Source: a virus
Length of the DNA stretch: 20,829 nucleotides
IMG/VR virus record: IMGVR_UViG_3300025087_001861
Span: 1-20,829 of that record
Strand: one strand, 5' to 3'
The notes below the pieces were generated by a model. The model worked only from the letters and a program-made list of their open reading frames with translations, searched no databases and was not told the origin of the DNA. The first letter of the stretch is position 1, and each line of letters begins with the position of its first letter. The position numbers were made by a program, and so were the translations under genes. This document shows positions 13,743 through 20,736 of the stretch, piece after piece.

Positions 13743-15758
13743 CTAGTCAGAATATTGATTGATACCGTACTCGATCTTCACCATCATCAACCGCGCGTCG
13801 CCGGTCATGTTATCGCTCGCGACCTTGCGACCGACGTTGAACACGACCCACTGTCCGCCGGCAGGGGTTCCACCGATAGTGATGGCGGTCGAGGCGGCTG
13901 AAATGTGTACGTCGTTCTGAGCGAGCCATGTATCCGAGGTGGTGATTTCCGACCCGTATGCTTGGTCGATGGCGTCTGAATCGGCGTAGGTGCGAGCCTT
14001 GATACCCCAGGCGACAGTTTCCGTCGTAAGACCTGCGGCGTTCGTCCAGACGAAGATGGCCGTGATGGTGCTGGCATCCCAGTTGTCAGGCATCTGCACA
14101 TTCCAGAAGGCTCTCTCTTCGGTCGTGGCGTCGAAGTCAAGCACCCAGTAGTCGATGTCGTTGGTGGCCGCCTCCACCTTGGTCGGACCTGCACACGGGA
14201 TCGTCGTCGTCGGAGAGCCTCCGGCCGCCGACAAGATGAGGGTACGTTTGGCGTTGGCGTTCGCGACGAGGATGTTGCCTCCGGTGGCTAGGAACAGGTC
14301 AGAGAATCCTTCCGATGCTGTGCCGAGAGAAGCCCCGTCGTTCGCGGTCGGAGCGATGTCTGTGGCTATGTTCGGGGAGGTGAACACCTGAACCCCCGTG
14401 AAGGTTTGGCCCGCGTCAGTACGAGCGATGGTCGCCGTCGTAGGCGGGAAGGTCATCACTGTGCCATCCGTGCCGGAGAGGGTCAGGGTGTTCGTGACGG
14501 CAAACGTCTTAGCGGCCGTGAGCGTGAACGTACCCGTCGAGCTAGTGATGGTCAATGCATTGATGGTCGTGACAGTCGCCACGCCCAACGCGACAGTACC
14601 CCCCGCAAACGTCAGGGAGTTGGCGGCGTGCGTGATGGTCATGTCATCAGCGGCGAAGTTGATGACCGCGCCGGAAGCGAGGAACAGGTCAGAGAAATTG
14701 TGCGTTGTGTCGCCAAGCGTGACGCCATCGTCGGATGCCGGACGGAAGAGCGTGCCGTCGATCTCGATCGAGCCGTCAAGGATGAGCTGCTGTCCGGCAA
14801 GGGGCGTAATCAGCAGATCAGTGCCGGCCGTGGACGAGATCGTGTTCCCGTTGATGTTGATGTTATCGACATCCAGCGCAGTGAGGGTGCCGAGCGACGT
14901 GATGGACGTCTGCGCGGCGCCCGTGACGGTCGCGGCTGTTCCGGAGACGTTGCCGGTCACGTTGCCGGTCAAGGGACCTGAAAAGCCTGTAGCGGTCAGG
15001 ATGCCGGTATTGGAGTTGAACGCAAGGCCGGCGTTCGTTTTTGCGGCAAGGTTGCCCGTCGCGGCCGTAACGAAAAGCACGAAACAGGACGTATCCGTGA
15101 CTTCATCAGCAACCGCAATAGTCGCCGCGTTGCCAGTGATCGAACCCGCGATCGCGTTCGTGACCTCGAGATCGGTGAACCAGCCCTTCGTGACGCGTGA
15201 TCCTGTCGAGGCGATGGATCCTGTCAACGTGAGACTGTTCACGCCGAGCGCCAAATCCCCTCCCGCAAGCGTGAGCACGTTCGCTCCGTGCGTCAACGTG
15301 ACGTCTCCGCCGGCGAAGTCGATGATGCCGCCTGACGCGAGGAACAGATCGCTCCACGCCTGACCGGACGCGCCGAGCGATGCGCCATCATCGGAAGCAG
15401 GACGAACAACACCGGACGAGGTAACGCTTGCTGGCGTGATGTTACCGAGAACAAGCGTGATGGCTGGTGTCGTGGTGGCGTCAGCGACGGTGCCTGACAC
15501 GCCGTTCGCCGTAACGACGGAGACGGAGGTGACAGTGCCGGCCGCGACATCGTTCGTTTCCCATGCAGGCAGACCGCCCGTGACCGTCAAGACTTGATCG
15601 GTCGTCCCGATATGCAAGACCTGCCATTGAGTACCATCATGGTACAGGATGTCACCCCTTTGTTCGTTCAAGGCGACAAGATCCTCGATCAGTTCGGTCT
15701 CCGTCGAGGAGAGCTGATCGCGGATGATGACTGGTGTAAACCGTTCGTATGCGCCCAT
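13743..15758 (-). CDS. tail fibre-like protein with repeated modules and a C-terminal tip domain (671 aa)
   Basis: Residues 34-68 (GDILYHDGTQWQVLHIGTTD, GGLPAWE) match the collar motif common in tail-fibre shafts. The shaft contains a repeated module, RPASDDGASLG...SDLFLASG...DFAGGDVTLTHGANVLTLAGG, at about 118-172 and 338-392, with a shorter third copy (TANDGASLGTASEGFSDLFL) at about 470. The last ~155 residues (PCAGPTKVEAATNDIDYWVL through MMVKIEYGINQYSD) form a distinct beta domain with DFDATTEERAFWNVQMPDNW, resembling C-terminal tip domains of phage fibres. It probably contacts a receptor. I prefer the ATG at 15758 to an in-frame TTG at 15767 because the ATG has T at -1 as elsewhere and the TTG directly follows the upstream TAG. 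Confidence 0.8.
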   Translation of the reverse strand: MGAYERFTPVIIRDQLSSTETELIEDLVALNEQRGDILYHDGTQWQVLHIGTTDQVLTVTGGLPAWETNDVAAGTVTSVSVVTANGVSGTVADATTTPAITLVLGNITPASVTSSGVVRPASDDGASLGASGQAWSDLFLASGGIIDFAGGDVTLTHGANVLTLAGGDLALGVNSLTLTGSIASTGSRVTKGWFTDLEVTNAIAGSITGNAATIAVADEVTDTSCFVLFVTAATGNLAAKTNAGLAFNSNTGILTATGFSGPLTGNVTGNVSGTAATVTGAAQTSITSLGTLTALDVDNININGNTISSTAGTDLLITPLAGQQLILDGSIEIDGTLFRPASDDGVTLGDTTHNFSDLFLASGAVINFAADDMTITHAANSLTFAGGTVALGVATVTTINALTITSSTGTFTLTAAKTFAVTNTLTLSGTDGTVMTFPPTTATIARTDAGQTFTGVQVFTSPNIATDIAPTANDGASLGTASEGFSDLFLATGGNILVANANAKRTLILSAAGGSPTTTIPCAGPTKVEAATNDIDYWVLDFDATTEERAFWNVQMPDNWDASTITAIFVWTNAAGLTTETVAWGIKARTYADSDAIDQAYGSEITTSDTWLAQNDVHISAASTAITIGGTPAGGQWVVFNVGRKVASDNMTGDARLMMVKIEYGINQYSD

Positions 15759-15767
15759 AGGTGTCAA

Positions 15768-16556
15768 CTAAAATCCCGACGGAAGTACCATCGGCGACTT
15801 GATGCCCGCTTCTTCGCGATTCTTCTGAAGGCGCTTCGCGTAGATGACGAGATCGTCCTTCGTTTTTTCAAGCATCTCTTCCTTGTCAGCGAGACGCTTG
15901 CGCTCTCCCTCGAACGAGGCGACGAGATCAAGCCCCTGTTTGTTCGCGTTCTGCTGCACGGCGATGATCTCGTTGATCTCGTTGAGGTGACGGGTGCGCG
16001 CTTCGATCTCCGCTTCGAGCGAGATCTTGATCTGTCCGACATGCTGCAGTTCCTCCATCGCGACCCTGAGTTCCTTGCGCGCCTCGGACGTCTCCTGAAC
16101 GGCCACGATGGCATCCTGCTCCTTCTTTGAGCGAAGATCGAGAAGCTTGTTGGCATCAGCCTCGGCGGCTTCCTTGAGCGACTCAGCCCTCTTGATCTCA
16201 CCCTCGATGTCAAGAAGCCTCGCTTCTCTTCCACGGATCGATACCAGCAAATCATCACGCTTGATACCAAGAAACTTAAGTTCCTTGATTGCGGCATCAA
16301 TCTTCTCTTCGAAGGCACACATCTGACCAGCCTTATCCTGCAGGTCGCGGCGAACTCCCTCCACGAGCTTCTCGTTGCCGCGCTCAAGCTCCGTGCGCGT
16401 CAGCTCACAAGACGCGGCGATGCTCAAGAGTTCGCGGCGCTTCTTCTCGACGCCTGACTCGAGAGCGGCCTTTTCTAAGCCGAGCCGAACGATGGCTCGC
16501 TCGTGAGCGGCCTTGTGCTCGTCCGCCTTGATACCGCCAAAGCGTTTGAGCGTCAT
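15768..16556 (-). CDS. coiled-coil protein (262 aa)
   Basis: After a short head (MTLKRFGGIKADEHKAAHER), nearly the whole chain is charged heptad-like helix rich in E, K, L, A and R, for example RLGLEKAALESGVEKKRREL, DLLVSIRGREARLLDIEGEI and LRVAMEELQHVGQIKISLEA, ending with IKSPMVLPSGF. There is no signal peptide or membrane segment. Length and helical content fit a scaffold, fibre-assembly chaperone or stalk; the location between two beta-rich fibre-type genes makes a fibre partner plausible, but no family is recognised. The start is 4 bases after the upstream TAA; AAGGA lies one base before the ATG, too close for a normal SD. Confidence 0.7.
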   Translation of the reverse strand: MTLKRFGGIKADEHKAAHERAIVRLGLEKAALESGVEKKRRELLSIAASCELTRTELERGNEKLVEGVRRDLQDKAGQMCAFEEKIDAAIKELKFLGIKRDDLLVSIRGREARLLDIEGEIKRAESLKEAAEADANKLLDLRSKKEQDAIVAVQETSEARKELRVAMEELQHVGQIKISLEAEIEARTRHLNEINEIIAVQQNANKQGLDLVASFEGERKRLADKEEMLEKTKDDLVIYAKRLQKNREEAGIKSPMVLPSGF

Positions 16557-16560
16557 ATCC

Positions 16561-17130
16561 TTACGCGGTCACGCGCAGATTAGCCTCGAATACGACCTCG
16601 ACGCCTTCGCCGCTGACCGTGGCGTCCAGCCAGATGCGATCGGTCAAATCGACCTGAACGCCGAAGGACTCGTTGTTATCGAGCGTGAAGCTGCCGCCTC
16701 CGGTGTTGAGAGCGGATGCGGAGCTGTGACCGAAATGTATGATGCCCGTGTTCGCGTTCTTCGCTTTCATCGTGACGGACACGCCGTCCGGCACGGTCTT
16801 GGGTGCGACGATCTTGACGGTCGCGCCGGCGGCTTCCGTCGTGAGATCCTCGCGCGACTTGAGCGTGATTGTGCCGGCGACAACGGTGTCGATGACGTAG
16901 GTTCCGTCATTCGACGCGGAACCGGAGACGGTGATCTGATCGCCCGGCTGGAAGCCGGCAGTCAAGAAGCCGTTTGCGCTGTCTGTGATGGTATCGGCAG
17001 AAGCGGTGTTCTCGACGAAGGCGATCGTCGCTGCGCGACGCTTCACGGTGAGCTGCTCGGGCGTGCCGCTACTTGTGACCGAGAAATTAAAGCAGAACGG
17101 AACAGGAAGATTTGAAAGTCTCGTAGTCAT
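16561..17130 (-). CDS. beta-rich virion-type hypothetical protein (189 aa)
   Basis: Begins MTTRLSNLPVPFCFNFSVTS. Residues ~33-110 have the pattern ATIAFVENTASADTITDSAN, GFQPGDQITVSGSASNDGTY, VIDTVVAGTITLKS, a small beta module seen in many phage structural proteins (d.f...Gd.i.vsgs..NdGty.i..v...tltl). The C-terminal half (VSVTMKAKNANTGIIHFGHS, DNNESFGVQVDLTDRIWLDA) is another beta domain. It is likely a minor structural or decoration protein. Its ATG overlaps the stop of the small upstream ORF as ATGA, so the two are probably coupled. The RNA before the ATG is A-rich (CTTAAAAAACTATT), without an SD. Confidence 0.65.
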   Translation of the reverse strand: MTTRLSNLPVPFCFNFSVTSSGTPEQLTVKRRAATIAFVENTASADTITDSANGFLTAGFQPGDQITVSGSASNDGTYVIDTVVAGTITLKSREDLTTEAAGATVKIVAPKTVPDGVSVTMKAKNANTGIIHFGHSSASALNTGGGSFTLDNNESFGVQVDLTDRIWLDATVSGEGVEVVFEANLRVTA

Positions 17131-17258
17131 AATAGTTTTTTAAGCTTAATTTCTAATTCTCTAATTCGTTTTGCTTGTAACGCACCAAGCGTATGTTTTT
17201 CATGATCCTTAGAAGCGGTAGTCCGTAATTCACATATATCATCCCTCTCCCCCACCAC
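17127..17258 (-). CDS. small helical ORF (43 aa or longer) upstream of the 189-aa gene
   Basis: The frame ends in a TGA that overlaps the next ATG by four bases. Its last 43 codons read VVGERDDICELRTTASKDHE, then KHTLGALQAKRIRELEIKLKKLL, a convincing charged amphipathic helix with typical codon use, so I think it is translated. The start is uncertain. GTG at 17258 (used here) and TTG at 17261 are the only standard options. The frame stays open to 17318 and its upstream codons (TLPLIIWGHTHNL) also look coding-like. An ATC at 17300 is preceded by T, as are the window's ATG starts, and would give 57 residues. It may assist fibre or capsid assembly, but no function is known. Confidence 0.5.
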   Translation of the reverse strand: MVGERDDICELRTTASKDHEKHTLGALQAKRIRELEIKLKKLL

Positions 17259-17296
17259 CAAGTTGTGAGTGTGACCCCAAATGATGAGGGGGAGAG
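17245..17296. repeat. GC-rich inverted repeat with 9-bp arms
   Basis: ctctccccc (17245-17253) and gggggagag (17288-17296) are perfect inverted repeats around a 34-base loop, and three further pairs follow after one mismatch. They lie inside or just upstream of the small ORF, so they may fold its mRNA around the start region. Confidence 0.6.
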
Positions 17297-17302
17297 TGAT
17301 AC

Positions 17303-17319
17303 GACGACCCCCGGTCGTC
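17303..17319 (-). terminator. possible intrinsic or processing hairpin after the 927-aa gene
   Basis: GACGACC and GGTCGTC form a perfect 7-bp stem with a GGG loop, 7 bases after the TAA at 17327. No U run follows (GTATCACTCTCC), so it may stabilise the RNA 3' end or attenuate instead of terminating fully. Confidence 0.35.
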
Positions 17320-17326
17320 TATCCCT

Positions 17327-20110
17327 TTACGCAGTAGCAGCGGTGCCGCCGAGCGCCATCGTGACCCACTCGGTCCCGACGAAAACGCCAAGCCAGGAGT
17401 CGCCGGCCGCATTGAGCGTGATCGTCGCACCGACGAAGTTCGTCGGGGTGATGACCGCATCTCCGGTGTACACCGTGCAGACAATGAACTTGAGCTGTCC
17501 GACCGTGCCGTCGGCGAGCGTGTGCGTGGACGCGGCGTTGTTCGCGATCGTCGTGCCGATCGTGACGATCGAGATCGCGGTGTTCGCGTTCACGATGGCC
17601 TGCGGGGTGTTCTTGATATGACCGGCGGTCAGGATCAAGTTGCCGGAGGTCAGCGTGTGGTCGCCGTTGGTCTGCGTCAGGGACGCGGTACCGATGGCGC
17701 TTCCGGCGATCGTCACCGCGCCGTCGGCTGCGACGACGAAGTCGTTGGCGGCGCCGTCATAGCAGCGGATGTAGTTGCCCGCCATGCCTGCCGCACTCGA
17801 CTCGAGGTCGAGCATGATACCGCTCGTGAGAGCGTTCGCGACCATGCGGATGCCGACGCCGTCCGTCAAGCCGCTGAACGTCGCGAGCACCTGCGTGCCG
17901 GACGTAGAGGCCGTGGAAGACAAGTCGAGCAGGGCGCCAGTCGTGGTAGACGTGTCGATGCCCGTGGAGGACAAGCGCAGGAGCGAACCGCCGCTCGCGA
18001 TCACCGAGGTGGTGTGAGCGATGATCATGCCCTCACCAGTCGTAAGACCGTTGAGATCCATGCGGAGCGCCGTGCCGGAGTCCAGCGTGGCGGACGTGAC
18101 GAGCATCAGGACGGCGGACGTCGCGGCGGTCGCGGCGAGGTCGACCAGGACGCCCGTCGAGGTGCCGGTGTCGACGCCGGTCGAGGTGATGCGGAGCATC
18201 GAGCTGCCTGCGCCGAGGACCGACGTGCCATGCACGAGGTTCACGAGCGTAGCCGAACCGAGCGTGATGGCGTTGTTCGTGATCGAGAGAGCGTCGCCTG
18301 CGGTGGTACTGGCGGACGTCACGGCGATCAGGTTACAGTCGCCCGTGGTCGACGTACCGACGATGCGGACGAAGTCGCCCGTGTAGCCGGTAGTCGTGGT
18401 CGTCTGCTCGATGTTGAGCGCGACCGCGGCGGTCTGGCTGGCAGACGTAAGCTTGAGGTTGACGAGCGTGCCTGCGCCGACAAGCGAGGCAGACTGGACG
18501 TCCAGCAAACCTGCGTTCGAGGTGGACGTGTAGGCTCCGGTAGCCCGGATAGACACGACGCCGTTCGTGGCGACGGCACCCGTGGTGCCGGTCGTCATGC
18601 GCAACAACGAGCCGGAGGTCATCCCTGTGCCAGTCGAGGCGATGTGAAGCGCTACGCCGGTCGTGAGAGCCGTGCCGGAAACCGAGGCCACTGTACCGGC
18701 GGTCGTCGAGTTGCCGCCGACATGGAACAGTCCGAGGCCGACAGCGCCGACGGTGAAGTCACCCGTTCCCGTGAAGGAGAAGGCGCCGTTCGTGGCGATG
18801 GCTCCTGTCGTACCGGTCGTCGCGAGCAAGACGGAACCGGAGGTGAGGCCGGTGCCGGACGAGACGAACCGAGCGACGACCGAGGTCGTGGCGGCGGTAC
18901 CGGACACGTTCAGGACGGTGGCGCCAGTCGTCACGCTGTCAGCGACGACTTGCAAGAGGCCTGCGTTCGAGGTCGACGTGTACGCGGCAGTGGCCGTGAT
19001 GGAGACAATACCGTTAGTAGCTACCGCGCCCGTGGTACCGGTAGAGACGCGGATGAGCGAACCGGTGGTCGTTGTGACCGAGGACGAGGCCAAGGAGAGG
19101 CCGATGCCGGTCGTAAGGGCGTCGAGGTCACTGGCGTCGATGGCCGTGCCTGTCGTCATGGACGAACCGGTCACGTCGAGGATCACGCCGGCGGCGAGGG
19201 CGCCGGAAGCGGAGAGCCGGAGCAGGATAGTCTCATCAGACGCCGACGTGGAGAACTCGCTCAGGACCGCACTGGTGTTCGTGGCGGCAGTGTGAGCGAC
19301 GTTCAGCAGACGACCCGTCGCCGTATGAACAGTCGATGAAGACGTGATGTTGACTACCAAACCATCCGTGACGGCGTTGGCGACGATATGAAGAGCTGTA
19401 CCAGTCGTAAGCGCAGCGACCGGCAGGTAGAGGGCGGTGCCGGTCGTGAGGCCGGACGGGGTGATCGTCAAGAACGAAGTGGTCGTGGAGCCGGTGAAGG
19501 CGCCAGAGCCGGCAAGAACGATGACCGAGGCGGTCGTCGCCGTGTTGTTCGTGACGGTGAAGGAAGCGGCGTTGTCGTCATCCGTGACGGCGAGCGCGCT
19601 GTCAAGGAAACGGACGTCGCCCTTCGTGACGGTGAAGATGTTGGAACCTTCGGTGCCGTCGATGGTCAGTTCCTCAAGAACGGCGACGCCGGTGGCCGAG
19701 ACGGACCAGGTGCCGCTCGTACCGCGGATGTCGGAACCGGTCCCGACGTTGGTGATCTGAAGGACGGCGCCAGAGCCTGCACCTGAATTAGTGAGAGTCA
19801 AGACGTCGTTATTGCCCGTCGAATTGTCGAACGTGAGAGTCGTACCCGCAACGTTCAACGTCTTATCAATTCCGAAGATGCTATCAAGCGTCGGAATCGT
19901 ACTGCCGCCGGCACCGGTACCGAGCAGAACTGCTGAGGTCCCGTTCCACCAGTAAAGACCCGTACCATTACGGTACAGGACTAAGTCGTTCGCCGAAGTC
20001 GGAGCTGAACGAGAAGCATCGAAACGGACGCCATTCAGGCCATCTTCCCGCTTCTGCTCAAGGTTCAAGCCTCCGAGATCGGTTGCACGACCAGAATCGT
20101 AATTTCCCAT
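17327..20110 (-). CDS. giant beta-solenoid virion protein (927 aa)
   Basis: Residues 1-65 include SAPTSANDLVLYRNGTGLYW and NGTSAVLLG, a fibre-type N-terminal motif. From about 205 to 790 the chain is made of short rungs of the type LTTGTALHI, rich in Thr, Ser, Gly and Ala. Longer units recur: TGTTGAVATNGIVSI-type blocks begin near 351, 426 and 500 (period about 75), and SMLRITSTGVDTGTSTGVLV-type blocks near 637 and 709 (period 72). The last ~110 residues (about 818-927) form a different beta domain with STHTLADGTVGQLKFIVCTV and WLGVFVGTEWVTMALGG, a C-terminal region seen in virion fibre and decoration proteins. It is probably a fibre or capsid-surface protein. A structured leader precedes it; T at -1, no SD. 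Confidence 0.78.
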   Translation of the reverse strand: MGNYDSGRATDLGGLNLEQKREDGLNGVRFDASRSAPTSANDLVLYRNGTGLYWWNGTSAVLLGTGAGGSTIPTLDSIFGIDKTLNVAGTTLTFDNSTGNNDVLTLTNSGAGSGAVLQITNVGTGSDIRGTSGTWSVSATGVAVLEELTIDGTEGSNIFTVTKGDVRFLDSALAVTDDDNAASFTVTNNTATTASVIVLAGSGAFTGSTTTSFLTITPSGLTTGTALYLPVAALTTGTALHIVANAVTDGLVVNITSSSTVHTATGRLLNVAHTAATNTSAVLSEFSTSASDETILLRLSASGALAAGVILDVTGSSMTTGTAIDASDLDALTTGIGLSLASSSVTTTTGSLIRVSTGTTGAVATNGIVSITATAAYTSTSNAGLLQVVADSVTTGATVLNVSGTAATTSVVARFVSSGTGLTSGSVLLATTGTTGAIATNGAFSFTGTGDFTVGAVGLGLFHVGGNSTTAGTVASVSGTALTTGVALHIASTGTGMTSGSLLRMTTGTTGAVATNGVVSIRATGAYTSTSNAGLLDVQSASLVGAGTLVNLKLTSASQTAAVALNIEQTTTTTGYTGDFVRIVGTSTTGDCNLIAVTSASTTAGDALSITNNAITLGSATLVNLVHGTSVLGAGSSMLRITSTGVDTGTSTGVLVDLAATAATSAVLMLVTSATLDSGTALRMDLNGLTTGEGMIIAHTTSVIASGGSLLRLSSTGIDTSTTTGALLDLSSTASTSGTQVLATFSGLTDGVGIRMVANALTSGIMLDLESSAAGMAGNYIRCYDGAANDFVVAADGAVTIAGSAIGTASLTQTNGDHTLTSGNLILTAGHIKNTPQAIVNANTAISIVTIGTTIANNAASTHTLADGTVGQLKFIVCTVYTGDAVITPTNFVGATITLNAAGDSWLGVFVGTEWVTMALGGTAATA
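17850..19500 (-). repeat. region of degenerate coding repeats (rungs and 72-75-aa super-units)
   Basis: Repeats at protein level show in DNA as recurring phrases such as gtgccggtcgt and cgttcgtggcgacgg. Copies have diverged at the DNA level, so this is an old repeat array within one gene. Confidence 0.65.
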
Positions 20111-20115
20111 AAGAG

Positions 20116-20182
20116 TAAGGAGGGGCGGCGAGGTCGCCAGTGACTCCCGTCACCGGGGATAAAAGACGAGATCGCCGCGCCC
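20116..20182 (-). promoter_or_regulatory. structured 5' leader of the 927-aa gene
   Basis: In the minus-strand RNA, CCGGUGAC GGGA GUCACUGG (20156-20137) forms an 8-bp stem-loop with one G-U pair. TCGCCGCCC (20131-20123) can pair with GGGCGCGGCGA (20182-20172) with a 2-base bulge, enclosing that hairpin. The sequence then reads CCCCUCCUUA (20125-20116) six bases before the ATG (20110): this matches the anti-SD end of 16S rRNA, the opposite of an SD. It could also help to end HNH-gene transcription. Confidence 0.5.
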
Positions 20183-20209
20183 TTCAGGTTACGTTTAAGT
20201 GACCTTTCC

Positions 20210-20665
20210 TTAGCTCTTCGTTTTCGGCATGTGTTGATTCCGCCACTTCGGCGGATGGATTTTCATGTCATCGAGCGTCTTTCGTTTATGGCAATTTGGA
20301 CAGAGTGTGACAAGGTTATTCAGATCGTACATCAATTCGGGAGCGGCACGCTTTGGTTTAATGTGATCTACTTCCAGGATTTCTGGATCGCTGTTGAAAC
20401 CACATTTCTGACAAACGTTTCCATCTCTCTTACGAACGAGCCTCACCAAATAATTCTTGCCTCCTCCGTTCCAATTTCCGTTCCTACCACCAGTTCTTGC
20501 GAGTCCACCTTTAACCCGCATCTCATATGTCCAGCTCCGCGCCTTGTTGCGGCATGAGCGAGAACAATATTTTCTCCTTTCATCCCAATACTTTTGAGAG
20601 TGAGAACCGATCTTGGTCATCATCTCTCCGCATTGAAGACAGGGTTTCTGTTGAATCTTGGTCAT
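20210..20665 (-). CDS. free-standing HNH endonuclease (151 aa)
   Basis: The HNH core has C85-x2-C88 (CQKCG), EVDHIKPK with D100-H101, DLNNLVTLCPNCHKRKT with N117, C122-x2-C125 and H126: the CxxC...DH...N...CxxCH layout of zinc-bound HNH nucleases. An N-terminal zinc ribbon (CLQCG at 9-13, YCSRSC at 33-38) and a basic linker (RTGGRNGNWNGGGKN) probably bind DNA. It cuts DNA, likely as a homing endonuclease inserted between virion genes. It is less GC-rich than its neighbours. I use the ATG at 20665 (MTKIQQKP), which has T at -1, over an upstream in-frame ATG at 20689 that would lie within the candidate promoter. Confidence 0.88.
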   Translation of the reverse strand: MTKIQQKPCLQCGEMMTKIGSHSQKYWDERRKYCSRSCRNKARSWTYEMRVKGGLARTGGRNGNWNGGGKNYLVRLVRKRDGNVCQKCGFNSDPEILEVDHIKPKRAAPELMYDLNNLVTLCPNCHKRKTLDDMKIHPPKWRNQHMPKTKS

Positions 20666-20701
20666 ATGTGCCAATGTAGCACATACCACTTATAGAATCA
20701 A
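20666..20701 (-). promoter_or_regulatory. candidate promoter with overlapping palindrome for the HNH gene
   Basis: TTGATT (20701-20696), a 17-base gap, then TACATT (20678-20673) with TGC directly before it as an extended -10; the ATG follows 7 bases later, so the mRNA may be leaderless. ATGTGC (20666-20671) and GCACAT (20679-20684) are inverted repeats flanking the -10, an arrangement suited to an operator. Confidence 0.42.
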
Positions 20702-20736
20702 CAGGAGAGAAAAGGTACTAGGATTAGCCAATTTCC

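Noticed and set aside
14398-15363. 321-codon plus-strand open frame
   Set aside because: Antisense to the fibre-like gene, with low-complexity Val/Pro/Ala sequence.
17522-19339. 605-codon plus-strand open frame
   Set aside because: It is antisense to the repetitive 927-aa gene; its product is Arg/Gly/Asp-rich low-complexity sequence, as expected from the reverse of Thr/Ser/Gly/Ala codons with GC-rich third bases.
17850-19500. possible CRISPR or regularly spaced repeats
   Set aside because: The repeats are degenerate and lie inside one long coding frame; there are no identical repeats with unique spacers.
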